A stretch of DNA of 64,000 nucleotides from Streptomyces aureus (GCF_000725495.1 NZ_JNZD01000008.1:124001-188000); one strand, 5' to 3'; positions 1 through 10,923 are shown, numbered from the stretch's first letter. The notes: generated by a model from the letters alone, not told the origin. A program made the numbers and translations.

Positions 1-4
1 ACCC

Positions 5-2308
5 ATGGGACGAGCTGACGAGAGACGAGCGCGGCAGGCGCAGGGCCGCCGCGTGGCGCCCCAGAGCTCGTCTGGGCATGAAGCGGCGGCCCCCGGGCCC
101 GGCGCGAAGGCGGCCGGCAAGCCCCGCCGCACCGGCATACGCCGGTTCGTGAACTGGAAGACGATCCTCGGGACGTTCCTCGGCCTGTGCCTGCTCGGCA
201 TGGGCGGCTTCATCGTGCTGTACATGATCGTGCCGGTGCCCGAGGGCAACGAGGCCGCGCGCCGCCAGAGCAACATCTACGAATACCGCGACGGCGGCAT
301 GCTGGCCCGCACCGGCAAGGTCAACCGCGAGATAGTCGACCTCTCCAAGGTGCCCAAGGGCGTCCAGAAGACGTTCGTCGCCGCGGAGAACAAGACGTTC
401 TACAACGACTCCGGCATCGACCTGAAGGGCACCGCCCGAGGTCTGATCAACACCCTCTCCGGCAAGGGCAAGCAGGGTGGTTCGACGATCACCCAGCAGT
501 ACGTGAAGAACTACTACCTCAGCCAGGACCAGACCGTCACGCGCAAGCTGAAGGAAATGGTCATCTCGCTGAAGGTGGACCGCAAGAAGTCCAAGGACGA
601 CATCCTCGCGGGCTACATCAACACCAGCTACTACGGCCGCAACGCGTACGGCATCCAGGCCGCGGCGCAGGCCTACTACCAGGTCGACGCCCAGGACCTG
701 AACGTCGCGCAGGGCGCCTACCTCGCCTCGCTGCTCCAGGCCCCGAGCCAGTACGACTGGGCGGTCGCCTCGAAGACCGGCAAGAAGCTCGTCCAGGCCC
801 GCTGGAACTACACCCTCGACAACATGGTCGAGATGCACTGGATCGACGCCGGCAAGCGCGCGGGCCTGAAGTTCCCGGTCCCCAAGGAGCCCAAGGGCGC
901 CCCCGGCATGGAGGGCCAGCTCGGTTATCTGGTGGAGACGGCCAACAACGAGGTGGCCAGGCAGCTCGTCGCCCAGGGCGCCGCGGCCGACCTGGACGAT
1001 GCCAAGGCACTGATCGACCGCGGTGGCTGGACCATCAAGCTGAACATCGACAAGAAGAAGCAGGCCCTGCTCGAGAAGACGGTCAAGCAGCAGCTCACCG
1101 GCAAGCTGGACGCGAAGAAGCGCAAGGTCGACGCCGACATCCAGGCCGGTGCTGTCTCGGTCGATCCCAAGACCGGCAAGGTCCTCGCCATGTACGGCGG
1201 CATCGACTACTTCAAGCACTTCTACAACAACGCCACGCGCGACGACTACCAGGCCGCGTCGACGTTCAAGCCGATGATCCTGGCGGCCGCGCTGGCGGAG
1301 AACGCCAAGACGCAGTCCGGCAGGCCGATCACCGCGAACACGGTCTACGACGGCACGAACCGCCGTCCCGTGGTGGGCAGCGACATCGGCTTCGCGCCGC
1401 CGAACGAGGACGAGGCCAGCTACGGCCCCGTCACCGTGCAGACCGCGATGAACAAGTCCATCAACTCCGTCTTCGCGCAGATGGGCGTCGACGTCGGCAT
1501 GGACGAGGTGCTGAAGGTCGCGGGCAAGCTCGGCATGCACACCAAGGGCCTCCAGGCGGTCCCCGCCCAGACCCTCGGCTCCATGGGCGCCAGCCCGCTG
1601 GAGATGGCCGGCGCCTACGCCACGCTCGACAACCACGGCAAGCAGGTCACCCCGACGATCGTCGCCTCGGTCGAGCACAAGGACCGCACGGTCAAGATGC
1701 CCGACCCGATCGGCGAGCAGGTCATTCCCGAGGAGGCCGCCGACACGGTCACCTCGGTGCTGACCGGAGTGGTCGACGACGGTACGGCCAGGGAGTCCGT
1801 GGCGAACAACCCGGCCCGCGACGGCCAGCAGGTCGCCGGCAAGACGGGTACGTCGGACAAGAACAGGTCCGCCTGGTTCACCGGCTACACGCCGAAGCTG
1901 GTCACCTCGGTACTGCTGTTCGGCGAGGACCCGAAGACCCACGCCCATGTCCCGATGTACGGGGCGGGTGGCGTGGCGCGCGTCAACGGCGGTGGCTTCC
2001 CGGCGAAGATCTGGGCGGCCTACACCTTCGCGGCGATGGGCGAGGTCACCAAGTTCGACCTGAACACCACGTCGGGCGCGGCGGTCGCGCCGACCGACCT
2101 GCCGACCGTCTCCCAGACGCCGTCCAGCACGCCGTCCTCGACGCCGACGACCGAGGAGCCGACGACGCAGCCGCCCACCACGAGCAGCCCGCCGAGTCCG
2201 TCGAACGAGCCGACGACGACCGCTCCGACGACGACGGCCCCGTCCACCCCGACGACCTCGCCCACCGGCGACGTCCTGGACAACCCGTTCGGCCAGGCGA
2301 ACCAGTAG
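5..2308 (+). CDS. Bifunctional penicillin-binding protein (transglycosylase/transpeptidase)
   Basis: Class A PBP that polymerises lipid II glycan strands and cross-links the stem peptides outside the membrane. A basic cytoplasmic head (about 1-48) is followed by one membrane helix (about 50-76). The GT51 domain shows AAENKTFY and GGSTITQQ. The transpeptidase domain shows Ser419 in STFK, the Ser485-Ile-Asn motif and Lys613 in KTGTS, so both activities look intact. The last 70 residues are a Thr/Pro/Ser-rich extracellular tail. The ATG is only four bases from the window edge, so no ribosome binding site can be seen and an upstream start is possible, although the Arg-rich start is typical of this family. 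A strong hairpin terminator follows directly. Confidence 0.93.
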   Translation: MGRADERRARQAQGRRVAPQSSSGHEAAAPGPGAKAAGKPRRTGIRRFVNWKTILGTFLGLCLLGMGGFIVLYMIVPVPEGNEAARRQSNIYEYRDGGMLARTGKVNREIVDLSKVPKGVQKTFVAAENKTFYNDSGIDLKGTARGLINTLSGKGKQGGSTITQQYVKNYYLSQDQTVTRKLKEMVISLKVDRKKSKDDILAGYINTSYYGRNAYGIQAAAQAYYQVDAQDLNVAQGAYLASLLQAPSQYDWAVASKTGKKLVQARWNYTLDNMVEMHWIDAGKRAGLKFPVPKEPKGAPGMEGQLGYLVETANNEVARQLVAQGAAADLDDAKALIDRGGWTIKLNIDKKKQALLEKTVKQQLTGKLDAKKRKVDADIQAGAVSVDPKTGKVLAMYGGIDYFKHFYNNATRDDYQAASTFKPMILAAALAENAKTQSGRPITANTVYDGTNRRPVVGSDIGFAPPNEDEASYGPVTVQTAMNKSINSVFAQMGVDVGMDEVLKVAGKLGMHTKGLQAVPAQTLGSMGASPLEMAGAYATLDNHGKQVTPTIVASVEHKDRTVKMPDPIGEQVIPEEAADTVTSVLTGVVDDGTARESVANNPARDGQQVAGKTGTSDKNRSAWFTGYTPKLVTSVLLFGEDPKTHAHVPMYGAGGVARVNGGGFPAKIWAAYTFAAMGEVTKFDLNTTSGAAVAPTDLPTVSQTPSSTPSSTPTTEEPTTQPPTTSSPPSPSNEPTTTAPTTTAPSTPTTSPTGDVLDNPFGQANQ

Positions 2309-2327
2309 CGCCGCAGGGCCGACGCGA

Positions 2328-2366
2328 GGAGGAGGGCACCCGGAACCCGGGTGCCCTCCTCCTTTT
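2328..2366 (+). terminator. Rho-independent terminator after the PBP gene
   Basis: A perfect 16-bp stem (2328-2343 with 2347-2362) closed by a 3-nt loop is followed by TTTTC. It starts 20 nt after the PBP stop codon and separates it from the convergent phosphatase gene. Confidence 0.9.
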
Positions 2367-2429
2367 CGTGACCGCGTCCGCCGTGTCCACCGCGTTCGCC
2401 GAGCCCTGCCCGTCCGGACGGGTGCCCGG

Positions 2430-4604
2430 TCAGTTCCGGTTCAGCTCGAACCAGACGACCTTTCCCGTGCTCAGGCGGGTCGCCCCCCACCGCCGGGCCA
2501 TCCGGTTCACCAGGAACAGTCCGCGGCCGCCCTCGTCCGTGGCGCGCGCCTGCCGCAGCCGTGGCAGCTGCGGCACGTCGTCGCCGACCTCGCAGCGCAG
2601 CACGTCCGTCCGCAGCAGCCGCAGGGTCACCGGCCGCGAGGCATAGCGCACCGCGTTCGTGACGACCTCGCTGACCAGCAGCTCCACCGAGTCGGTCAGA
2701 TCCTCCATGCCCCAGCGGGCGAGGGCCCGCCGGGCCAGACGCCGGGCCCGCCCGGGCGCCGCGTCCTCCGGCTCCAGGAACCAGTACGCGACATCGCTCG
2801 GAGCGATCCCGTCGAACCGGGCGGCGAGCAGCGCGATGTCGTCGTCCCGGTCGCCCGGGCCGAGCATGTCGAGCACCTCGTCGCACAGGGCTTCCAGCGG
2901 CGGCGGATGATCCGGCCCGGTCAGCGCCGCGACGGCCGCGAGCTTCTCCCGCAGCTGTTCTATCCCGGTCCAGACGTCACGCAGCCGCGACTCCACCAGA
3001 CCGTCCGTGTACAGCAGCAGCGTCGCCCCGGCCGGCGCGTCCAGCTCCACCGCCTCGAAATCGACCCCGCCGACACCGATGGGGGCGCCCGGAGGAACCC
3101 GCAGCACCTCGGCCCGCCCGCCCAGGTGCAGCAGCACCGGCGGCGGATGGCCCGCGTTGGCGATCGTGATCCGGTGCGACACCGGGTCGTAGACGGCGTA
3201 CAGGCAGGTCGCCATGCGGTCGGTGCCGAGCCGCTGCGCCTGTTCGTCCAGGTGGTGCAGCACCTCCTGCGGCGGCAGGTCGAGCCCCGCGAGGGTCTGC
3301 GCCGTCGTCCGCAGCTGGCCCATGATCGCCGCCGACGTCATGGAGTGGCCCATCACGTCACCGACGACCAGCGCGACCCGGCTGCCCGGCAGCGGGATCG
3401 CGTCGTACCAGTCGCCGCCCACCCGGGCCGTCTCCGCGGCCGGCAGATAGCGGGACGCCAGCCGGACCCCGGTGGGCCGCGGCAGCGTCTCGGGCAGCAT
3501 CGTGCGCTGGAGCTCGTCGGCGATGTACGCCTCACGGCCGTACAGCACCGCCTTGTCGATGCCGAGCGCGCTGTGCGTGGCGAGCTGCGCCGCGACCAGC
3601 AGGTCGTCCGCCTCGAAGGCGAGCCGCTCGGGCCGGCGCAGGAACAGCGCCGCGCCGATCACCCGGCGCCGGCCGCGCAGCGGCGCGAGGATCGCGCGCT
3701 GCCCGCTCGGCACGGGCAGATCGTCGCCCAGCAGCTCGGGCAGCGCGGCCCGCGCGGCGGGCGCGTCCGCGAACACCGGCCGCACCCCGCGCAGCACCTC
3801 GGCCAGCGCACCGCCCGGGCGCACCTCGCACAGCTCCGCAGACAGCGCCGACAGCTCGCTGGGCTCGGGCCGCAGCGCCGGCAGGAAGCCGCTCTCGGTG
3901 TCCCGCTCCTCGGGAATCCGGTCCGTGCGCCGCAGCCGCAGCACCAGCGGACCCGTCGGCCGTTCGTCACCGACCGGCAGCGGGTCCCGCAGATAGACGA
4001 GGATCGCGTCCGAGAACGTCGGCACGGTCGCCCGGCACAGCCCCATCACGATCTCGTCGAGGTCGATGCCCCGGGCGATCCGCCGGGTCGCGGCGCCCAC
4101 GAACCGCAGCCGGTCCCCGTCCCGCCGCATCGGCATCGGACCGCCCTGCGGCACGCCCTGACCGCTGCGCCGCTCCTTGCCGCCGGGCCGCGGGGCCCGG
4201 CCCTGCTCGGCGTCCGGCTGGATCGGGATGCCCTCGGGAGCCGGCCGCGGCCGGTGCGTGTCGGGCTCGGCCGCCGACGGCTGCGAGTGCTCGGGCCCGG
4301 GACCCGAGGAGGCCGGCGAGGACGCGGACATGTCCGTGCCCGAGGACGCGGACACGCCGGCGTCGGCGGACACCTGTCCGCCCGACTTCCCGCGCTTGCC
4401 GCGTGGCTTGGACGCGCCCGAAGCGCGCGGCGCGTCGCCCGTGCGGGCCTGTACCGGTAACGCGCCGGGACCAGGGAGCTGGGACGGCGGTTCCGAGGTA
4501 CGCAGGAGCGCCCCGCGAGGGTCCGCGGGGGCGGGCGGCCGGCCGGCGCCACTCTGCCGGCGCTCGTGCGAGGTGGGGTGCTCGGTCACGCGTGTCGAGT
4601 CCAT
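2430..4604 (-). CDS. SpoIIE-family PP2C phosphatase with GAF-like and RsbW-like ATPase domains
   Basis: Predicted cytoplasmic regulator of anti-sigma/anti-anti-sigma circuits. The first 170 residues are low-complexity and Pro/Ala/Ser-rich. A GAF-like region follows, then the SpoIIE phosphatase core with GGDWYDAI, GDVMGHSM, YTDGLVESR and DDIALLAARF, which carry the metal-binding aspartates. The C-terminal histidine-kinase-like ATPase has LLVSEVVTNAVRYA and DEGGRGLFLVN. One chain could therefore dephosphorylate an anti-sigma antagonist and also act as its kinase. The start is uncertain: ATG at 4604 is used here, with ATG 4631 and GTG 4592 as alternatives, none with a strong ribosome binding site. 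The partner sigma factor is not in the window. Confidence 0.85.
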   Translation of the reverse strand: MDSTRVTEHPTSHERRQSGAGRPPAPADPRGALLRTSEPPSQLPGPGALPVQARTGDAPRASGASKPRGKRGKSGGQVSADAGVSASSGTDMSASSPASSGPGPEHSQPSAAEPDTHRPRPAPEGIPIQPDAEQGRAPRPGGKERRSGQGVPQGGPMPMRRDGDRLRFVGAATRRIARGIDLDEIVMGLCRATVPTFSDAILVYLRDPLPVGDERPTGPLVLRLRRTDRIPEERDTESGFLPALRPEPSELSALSAELCEVRPGGALAEVLRGVRPVFADAPAARAALPELLGDDLPVPSGQRAILAPLRGRRRVIGAALFLRRPERLAFEADDLLVAAQLATHSALGIDKAVLYGREAYIADELQRTMLPETLPRPTGVRLASRYLPAAETARVGGDWYDAIPLPGSRVALVVGDVMGHSMTSAAIMGQLRTTAQTLAGLDLPPQEVLHHLDEQAQRLGTDRMATCLYAVYDPVSHRITIANAGHPPPVLLHLGGRAEVLRVPPGAPIGVGGVDFEAVELDAPAGATLLLYTDGLVESRLRDVWTGIEQLREKLAAVAALTGPDHPPPLEALCDEVLDMLGPGDRDDDIALLAARFDGIAPSDVAYWFLEPEDAAPGRARRLARRALARWGMEDLTDSVELLVSEVVTNAVRYASRPVTLRLLRTDVLRCEVGDDVPQLPRLRQARATDEGGRGLFLVNRMARRWGATRLSTGKVVWFELNRN

Positions 4605-5040
4605 CCGTCCGGGGCTGCGCGCCGTGCGCACAGTTCTTCCCGCAGCCCCGATACCCGGAATGTGTGCCCCAGGAACGGATTCTGCGTGTCGTCAGGTCCG
4701 GAACCGAGGGCGCGAACCTCCGCCGCCCGGTTCGGCAGGCCCTCCAGGCGGCCGAAAACGGCCCGTGCGGGCACCGGGGCGACGGCCGGAGCCCCGGGGC
4801 ATGTCCGCGAAGTCCCGCCCGCCGGGCGACACCCGGCCCGTCCGGCCGTGGTGGCGAGCCCGCGCGATGCGACCGGTCCCTGGCCGGCCACGCCGCCGTA
4901 CGCCTCGTACCCCTCGCTCACGTCCTGCCGCCCCTCGGTGACATATGGTCAAGCCCGGCTCATCCTGCGGGAGTTGTTGCTGCGGTGTGCCCTTGCGGAA
5001 GACGATCCTACGGTTGTACCACGGGGGCGCATCAAGGGTC
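4605..5040. other. 436-bp gap between phosphatase and DUF402 genes
   Basis: Intergenic space upstream of the minus-strand phosphatase gene. It holds a candidate minus-strand promoter (5005-5035). It also holds a possible small minus-strand ORF (GTG at 4921 to 4586, 111 codons) whose first third has coding-like third-position GC and a GAGGGG sequence 9 nt upstream. The ORF runs past the chosen phosphatase start in another frame. No recognisable domain is visible, so it is not called as a gene. Confidence 0.4.
5005..5035 (-). promoter_or_regulatory. Candidate promoter upstream of the phosphatase gene
   Basis: Read on the minus strand: TTGATG (5030-5035) and TAGGAT (5005-5010) with a 19-bp spacer. 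The hexamers fit a vegetative promoter but the spacer is long. Confidence 0.35.
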
Positions 5041-5730
5041 TCATGAGGACACGTGCGCGGGCGTACGGTCCCAGTCATCCGGCAGAACGGGAACCGGCCA
5101 GCCCGGTTCCGGCCTCCAGTGCTGCCATCCGTCCGAGAACGGCGCGCCCCAGGAACGGATCACGTCCACCGCAGACCACCCAGCCTCCCGTACCCGAGCC
5201 GCCAGTCGAGCATCCATCAGACCGGCCCGCTGCGCCATGGCGAATTCGTCCTCGTCCAGCCAGCGCCAACTGCGGTCCGGGTGCACCGAGATGTCGAGGA
5301 AGTGGTCCTCGGAGTCCACCCCGCCCGCCCAACGGGTCAGCGGAGCCTCCAGGTTCACGTACCAGTTCTTGAAACGCCAGCCCTGTTCCCAGAACAGCCA
5401 CACCGACCAGGGCTCGCCCGGCCGTGCCAGCTTCAGCACGCCCGTCCCGAACCAGCGGTCGCGCCGCACCGCTCGAGGCTTCGTGTAGCGGGACTCCAGC
5501 GGCTCTCCGTGCACCGGCGAGCCGTCCGCCAGCACCGGCTTCACGCATTCCGTGCCCGGCGCCATCCACGCGGCCAGCAGCTCGGAGTCGTCCCGTACGA
5601 CCGTCACGGGGCGGCAGATGTGGACCTGGTCGCCGGCGTTCTCCCGGTACCGCCACAGGATCTGGCTCCCGGGCTCCCAGTACGCCGGCCCGCCCGTCTC
5701 CGCCCGTCTCATCGCTCCACCCTCTGCCAT
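5041..5730 (-). CDS. DUF402-family protein, probable nucleoside phosphatase
   Basis: A 229-residue soluble protein of the DUF402 family. Members studied elsewhere (S. aureus Ntdp and a S. coelicolor homologue) are metal-dependent nucleoside di/triphosphate phosphatases. The diagnostic C-terminal half is present: WYVNLE, then EDHFLDISVHPD and WRWLDEDEF, which carry the acidic metal ligands. On the minus strand a good -10 box TAATAT (5737-5742) lies 6 nt before the ATG and there is no ribosome binding site, so the message may be leaderless from 5730. An internal ATG at 5712 with a GGAG-like site is the alternative start. The physiological substrate cannot be read from sequence. Confidence 0.8.
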   Translation of the reverse strand: MAEGGAMRRAETGGPAYWEPGSQILWRYRENAGDQVHICRPVTVVRDDSELLAAWMAPGTECVKPVLADGSPVHGEPLESRYTKPRAVRRDRWFGTGVLKLARPGEPWSVWLFWEQGWRFKNWYVNLEAPLTRWAGGVDSEDHFLDISVHPDRSWRWLDEDEFAMAQRAGLMDARLAARVREAGWSAVDVIRSWGAPFSDGWQHWRPEPGWPVPVLPDDWDRTPAHVSS

Positions 5731-5736
5731 GACCAG

Positions 5737-5742
5737 ATATTA
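5737..5742 (-). promoter_or_regulatory. -10 box of a probable leaderless promoter (DUF402 gene)
   Basis: TAATAT on the minus strand, 6 nt upstream of the ATG at 5730. This is the usual distance for a transcript that begins at the start codon. No clear -35 element is visible. Confidence 0.5.
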
Positions 5743-5802
5743 GGTGTCCCCGGCATACGACGCTGCGGTTCGCGTCACGGTTCACGCCTTCGGGAACCCG
5801 CT

Positions 5803-5861
5803 GTTACGGGGGCGTCATCAGGCGTTTCTCGGCGGACACGGGCCGTTACGGGTGCGTCATC
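5803..5861. repeat. 17-bp near-perfect direct repeat at the fumC 3' end
   Basis: GTTACGGGGGCGTCATC (5803-5819) recurs as GTTACGGGTGCGTCATC (5845-5861) with one mismatch and 42-bp offset. The second copy contains the last codons and TAA of fumC. The first copy is a duplicate of that end lying downstream of the gene. Confidence 0.75.
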
Positions 5862-7249
5862 CGCAGGACATCCAGCGCCTCGTCGAGCTGCTCGACGGTC
5901 AGGTCACCGCGCTCCACGTACCCCGAGTCCAGCACCACCTCGCGGATCGTCCGGCGCTCCGCGAGCGCCGTCTTCGCGACCCGGGCGGCCTCCTCGTACC
6001 CGATGTACCTGTTCAGCGGCGTCACCACCGACGGCGAGGACTCCGCGTACTCACGGGCCCGCTCCCGGTGTGCGACGATCCCGTCGACCGTCCGGTCGGC
6101 CAGCAGCCGCGAGACGTTCGCGAGCAGCCGCACCGACTCCAGGACGTTCCTGGCGATCACCGGCAGCATCACGTTCAGCTCGAAGTTCCCGGCCGCGCCC
6201 GCGACGGCGACCGTCGCGTCGTTGCCCGTCACCTGCGCGGCGACCATCAGCACCGCCTCGGGAATCACCGGGTTCACCTTGCCCGGCATGATCGAGGAGC
6301 CGGGCTGGAGGTCCGGGAGGGCGATCTCGGCCAGTCCGGTGCGCGGCCCCGAAGCCATCCACCGCAGATCGTTCGCGATCTTCGTCAGCCCGACGGCGAC
6401 GGTCCGCAGCTGCCCGCTCGTCTCCACGATCCCGTCGCGCGCCCCCTGCGCCTCGAAGTGGTCGCGGGCCTCGGTCAGCGGCAGCCCGGTCGACCGGGCC
6501 ACCTCCGCGATCACCGCGGCGGAGAACCCGGGCGGCGTGTTGATCCCGGTCCCCACGGCGGTGCCGCCGAGCGGCAGTTCGGCCAGCCGCGGCAGCGAGG
6601 CCTCCAGCCGCTCGACCCCGTACCGCACCTGGGCCGCGTACCCCCCGAACTCCTGGCCCAGCGTCACCGGCGTCGCGTCCATGAGGTGGGTGCGCCCCGC
6701 CTTCACCACGTCCGCGAACTCCCGCGCCTTGCGCTCCAGCGCCGCGGCCAGATGCTCCAGCGCGGGCACGAGATCGCGGGTCACGGCGGCGGTCGCGGCG
6801 ATGTGGATGGAGGACGGGAACACGTCGTTGCTCGACTGCGACGCGTTCACCTGGTCGTTGGGGTGCACGTCCCGGCCGAGACGCTCGCCGGCGAGCGTCG
6901 CGATCACTTCGTTCGCGTTCATGTTGGAGGAGGTGCCCGAGCCCGTCTGGAAGACGTCGACCGGGAAGTGCGCGTCCCAGCGCCCCTCCGCGACCTCCGC
7001 GGCGGCCTCCTGGATCGCGGCGGCCACATCCTCGTCGATGACGCCCAGCTCGGCGTTCACCTTCGCGGCGGCCCCCTTGATCCGGGCCAGGGCCTCGATG
7101 TGCGCGCGCTCCAGGCGCTGCCCCGAGACGGGGAAGTTCTCCACGGCGCGCTGGGTCTGCGCCCGCCACTTCGCGTCCGCGGGCACCCTCACCTCGCCCA
7201 TGGAGTCGTGCTCGATCCGGTACGCGCCCTCGCCCAGGCCATCCGTCAT
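5846..7249 (-). CDS. fumC: Class II fumarate hydratase
   Basis: Iron-independent tetrameric fumarase that interconverts fumarate and L-malate in the TCA cycle; 467 residues, the normal family length. Superfamily signatures are present: [13 protein letters not shown] near the N terminus, the substrate region [27 protein letters not shown], and the mobile catalytic loop [11 protein letters not shown] with its serine. The ATG at 7249 is preceded by GGAGGTG at correct spacing; the ATG at 7276 has no such site. The gene lies just downstream of, and in the same direction as, a non-homologous class I fumarase, with a hairpin between them. The oxygen-stable class II enzyme may cover conditions that damage the iron-sulfur enzyme (inference). 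Confidence 0.96.
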   Translation of the reverse strand: MTDGLGEGAYRIEHDSMGEVRVPADAKWRAQTQRAVENFPVSGQRLERAHIEALARIKGAAAKVNAELGVIDEDVAAAIQEAAAEVAEGRWDAHFPVDVFQTGSGTSSNMNANEVIATLAGERLGRDVHPNDQVNASQSSNDVFPSSIHIAATAAVTRDLVPALEHLAAALERKAREFADVVKAGRTHLMDATPVTLGQEFGGYAAQVRYGVERLEASLPRLAELPLGGTAVGTGINTPPGFSAAVIAEVARSTGLPLTEARDHFEAQGARDGIVETSGQLRTVAVGLTKIANDLRWMASGPRTGLAEIALPDLQPGSSIMPGKVNPVIPEAVLMVAAQVTGNDATVAVAGAAGNFELNVMLPVIARNVLESVRLLANVSRLLADRTVDGIVAHRERAREYAESSPSVVTPLNRYIGYEEAARVAKTALAERRTIREVVLDSGYVERGDLTVEQLDEALDVLRMTHP

Positions 7250-7350
7250 GGGTGACACCTCCATGGGGGACAGCATCGCGGAGCCCGCCGGTGTTCCCGC
7301 CCGGCACGCGCGGGACCGTTCACCCGGACGGACCGGCGCGCGGAAACGAC

Positions 7351-7377
7351 GAACGGCCGCCGGTCCGGCGGCCGTTC
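7351..7377 (-). terminator. Hairpin between the two fumarase genes
   Basis: Perfect 12-bp stem (7351-7362 with 7366-7377) and 3-nt loop, about 95 nt past the class I fumarase stop on the minus strand. The U-rich tail is weak (GTCGTTTCC). It probably ends the class I transcript before fumC. Confidence 0.6.
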
Positions 7378-7471
7378 ACCCCTGCTGCGTGCCCTCGCGC
7401 CGGGCACCCCGTCGGGGCACCCGCGCGATCGCCCGTACGGCCGCCCTCAGGACGCCGTACGAGCCGTACCG

Positions 7472-9139
<1,668 letters not shown>

Positions 9140-9240
9140 CTCGCCCATTCCTCACTCGACAGACAGCTTTAGGGGCCTCGCCTCGGGCGCGCCCCGTCGG
9201 CTCACTCGCCGGAGGCCGGCCGTCATTGGCAGCGTCCACC

Positions 9241-9246
9241 AGCGTA
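9241..9246 (-). promoter_or_regulatory. Probable -10 box for the class I fumarase gene
   Basis: TACGCT on the minus strand about 100 nt upstream of the start codon, in the divergent region shared with the DUF1707 gene. No convincing -35 box was seen. Confidence 0.35.
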
Positions 9247-9353
9247 GAACCTGGCGCGGACGGCGAGGCTGTGAGGTAAGGCTCAGTTCGGACACCGGAC
9301 CCGCGGACCCCGGCGCGGGGCGGGTTCCGGACGGGTGCCGGGAGAGGGGTAGT

Positions 9354-9377
9354 CGCGATCTATCGCGTTTGGGTACG
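9354..9377 (+). promoter_or_regulatory. Dyad plus -10 box in front of the DUF1707 gene
   Basis: CGCGAT-CT-ATCGCG (9354-9367) is a perfect 6+2+6 dyad. It is followed by TACGCT (9372-9377), and the GTG start lies 8 nt further on, so the transcript is probably leaderless and the dyad sits upstream of the -10 as an operator would. The binding protein is unknown. Confidence 0.5.
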
Positions 9378-9385
9378 CTGGTGCC

Positions 9386-10114
9386 GTGGACCTTCAAAAG
9401 AGCCCCGACGCGAGTGCCGCCACGGCGGCGAAGCCGGCCGAGCTGCGCGCCTCGGACGCCGACCGCGACCGGATCACCGACATCCTGCGCGAGGCCCTGG
9501 CCGAGGGGCGGCTGACCCCGGAGGAGCACGCCGAGCGGGTCGAGGGCGTGCTGGCCACCAAGACGGTGGGCGAGCTCGACGGCTTCGTGCGGGACCTGCC
9601 CGCCGCGCACACCGGCCGCGCCGCGTCCGCGTACGTCTCCGCGCCCAACCGCCCCGCCCAGGGCGCGATCCCGGCCGAGGCCGACGAGAACGTGGTGGCG
9701 GTCTTCAGCTCCGCCGTCCGCAAGGGCCGCTGGCGCGCGGGCCGGCGCATCCACGCGTACTCGGTCTTCGGCAACGTCGAGATCGACCTGAGTGAGGCGA
9801 TCTTCGAGTACCAGCAGGTCGTCATCAAGGCGATCTCGGTCTTCGGCAACGTCGAGATCTTCGTCCCGGAGAACGTCTCGCTGCGCGGCAGCGGCGGCGG
9901 GGTGCTCGGCAACTTCGAGGTGGACACGCTGGACTCGGGCGACCCCGACGCTCCCGTGGTCTACATCGACGGCCTCGCCGTCCTCGGGAACGTGGAGGCG
10001 CGGCCCAAGCGCGGCAAGCTCATCGCCGACATCCTCGACCGGGTGACGAGCCGGGTGAACGACCGGGTGGCGGACCGGCTGGACCGGAGTTTGCGCAAGC
10101 ACCTCGACCGTTGA
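9386..10114 (+). CDS. DUF1707 / LiaF-like cell-envelope stress protein
   Basis: A 242-residue protein with an N-terminal DUF1707 module (RASDADRDRITDILREAL ... RLTPEEHAERV, about 20-75), a helical SHOCT-like domain very common in Streptomyces. The C-terminal repeat-rich beta region (FGNVEIDLSEA, FGNVEIFVPENVSLRG, VLGNFEV) resembles the LiaF / cell-wall-active antibiotic response family. No membrane segment is visible, so it is probably cytosolic or peripheral. The start is a GTG 8 nt after a -10 box, suggesting leaderless expression. A role in sensing or buffering envelope stress is inferred from the family only. Confidence 0.8.
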   Translation: MDLQKSPDASAATAAKPAELRASDADRDRITDILREALAEGRLTPEEHAERVEGVLATKTVGELDGFVRDLPAAHTGRAASAYVSAPNRPAQGAIPAEADENVVAVFSSAVRKGRWRAGRRIHAYSVFGNVEIDLSEAIFEYQQVVIKAISVFGNVEIFVPENVSLRGSGGGVLGNFEVDTLDSGDPDAPVVYIDGLAVLGNVEARPKRGKLIADILDRVTSRVNDRVADRLDRSLRKHLDR

Positions 10115-10128
10115 CGGTCGTGAATATG

Positions 10129-10151
10129 CGGGCGGCCGATGCGGCCGCCCG
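10129..10151 (+). terminator. Hairpin after the DUF1707 gene
   Basis: 9-bp GC-rich stem CGGGCGGCC / GGCCGCCCG with a 5-nt loop, 15 nt past the stop codon; no U-tract. Confidence 0.5.
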
Positions 10152-10310
10152 ACGGCGGACGATCGATCATCCGGGAGAACGGCCGGGCTTCGGCACGCAG
10201 TGCATAGGCGCGCGCACAGCGGGTAGGGCTTGCTGCATCGTCTCTTGGAGGGCGCTGCGGGACTTCCCCGGCGCCCGGCACGCTCGCGAAGCCGTCGTCA
10301 GGAGTAGACC

Positions 10311-10682
10311 GTGCTGCAACCGCCGCATCAGTCCCTGCAGGTAGCTGCCGTTCCGGCCCAGCGGGCGCCCGTGCGGGACAGGGATCAGGAAGCGCCATGG
10401 CACACGGAGGCGGTGTGCCAGCGTGACGAGGCCGGCCTGTTCTTCGCCCCTTCCAAGGAGCCGACCGCCTCACGGCTCTCCCGGGAGGAGGCCGCCAAGC
10501 GTGTCTGTGCCCGCTGCCCGGTCATGGTCGAGTGCCGCGAGCACGCGTTGCTCCAGCCCGAGCCGTACGGAGTCTGGGGCGGTCTGACCGCCGCCGAGCG
10601 CCGTGTCGTCCTCGCCCGGCGCCGGCGCCGCGAAATGGAACTGAAGAAGGCGGCCCACGGCACGATAGCCGCGGCCGGCTGA
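10311..10682 (+). CDS. WhiB-family iron-sulfur transcription regulator (WblI-like)
   Basis: A 123-residue Wbl protein. The four cluster ligands are Cys36, Cys66, Cys69 and Cys75 (C-x29-C-x2-C-x5-C), followed by the family motif GVWGG (87-91) and a basic DNA-binding tail rich in Arg/Lys. Wbl proteins bind a [4Fe-4S] cluster and usually work with region 4 of the principal sigma factor. GGAG lies 6 nt before the GTG start. From memory the location matches wblI of S. coelicolor, but the symbol is withheld because the paralogues are similar. The convergent glpX gene is separated by a shared hairpin. Confidence 0.9.
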   Translation: MLQPPHQSLQVAAVPAQRAPVRDRDQEAPWHTEAVCQRDEAGLFFAPSKEPTASRLSREEAAKRVCARCPVMVECREHALLQPEPYGVWGGLTAAERRVVLARRRRREMELKKAAHGTIAAAG

Positions 10683-10923
10683 TCCGGCTCCGCCGTGTCA
10701 CGGCGGGCGGCCGGGGGCGACGGCGTCACCGGCGCGATCGCCCCGGACGGCAGGGCCGGCCGACTCTCCGGCCCGCCCCGTTCGCCAGGGGAGCGGCACC
10801 CTCCGCGAGAGCCGTGCGAGACCCGCGGGCCCGCCCGTCCCGGTCCGAGGCCGCGCCGGTGGCCCGGTGCCGGTGTCCCGGTCCGTGGTCGTGCGGGCGG
10901 AAGCCCCGGCCACGCAGGCACGA

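Noticed and set aside
187..2646. Long alternative frame (819 codons) overlapping the PBP gene
   Set aside because: Arg/Gly/Pro-rich shadow of a real GC-rich gene in another frame; no domain.
4666..5160. 15-bp word GCCCCAGGAACGGAT present at 4666-4680 and 5146-5160
   Set aside because: The second copy encodes conserved residues of the DUF402 protein; a shared 15-mer of this composition can arise by chance in GC-rich DNA.
7351..7377. Possible riboswitch upstream of fumC
   Set aside because: It is a simple perfect hairpin placed as the upstream gene's terminator; no multi-helix aptamer structure is visible.
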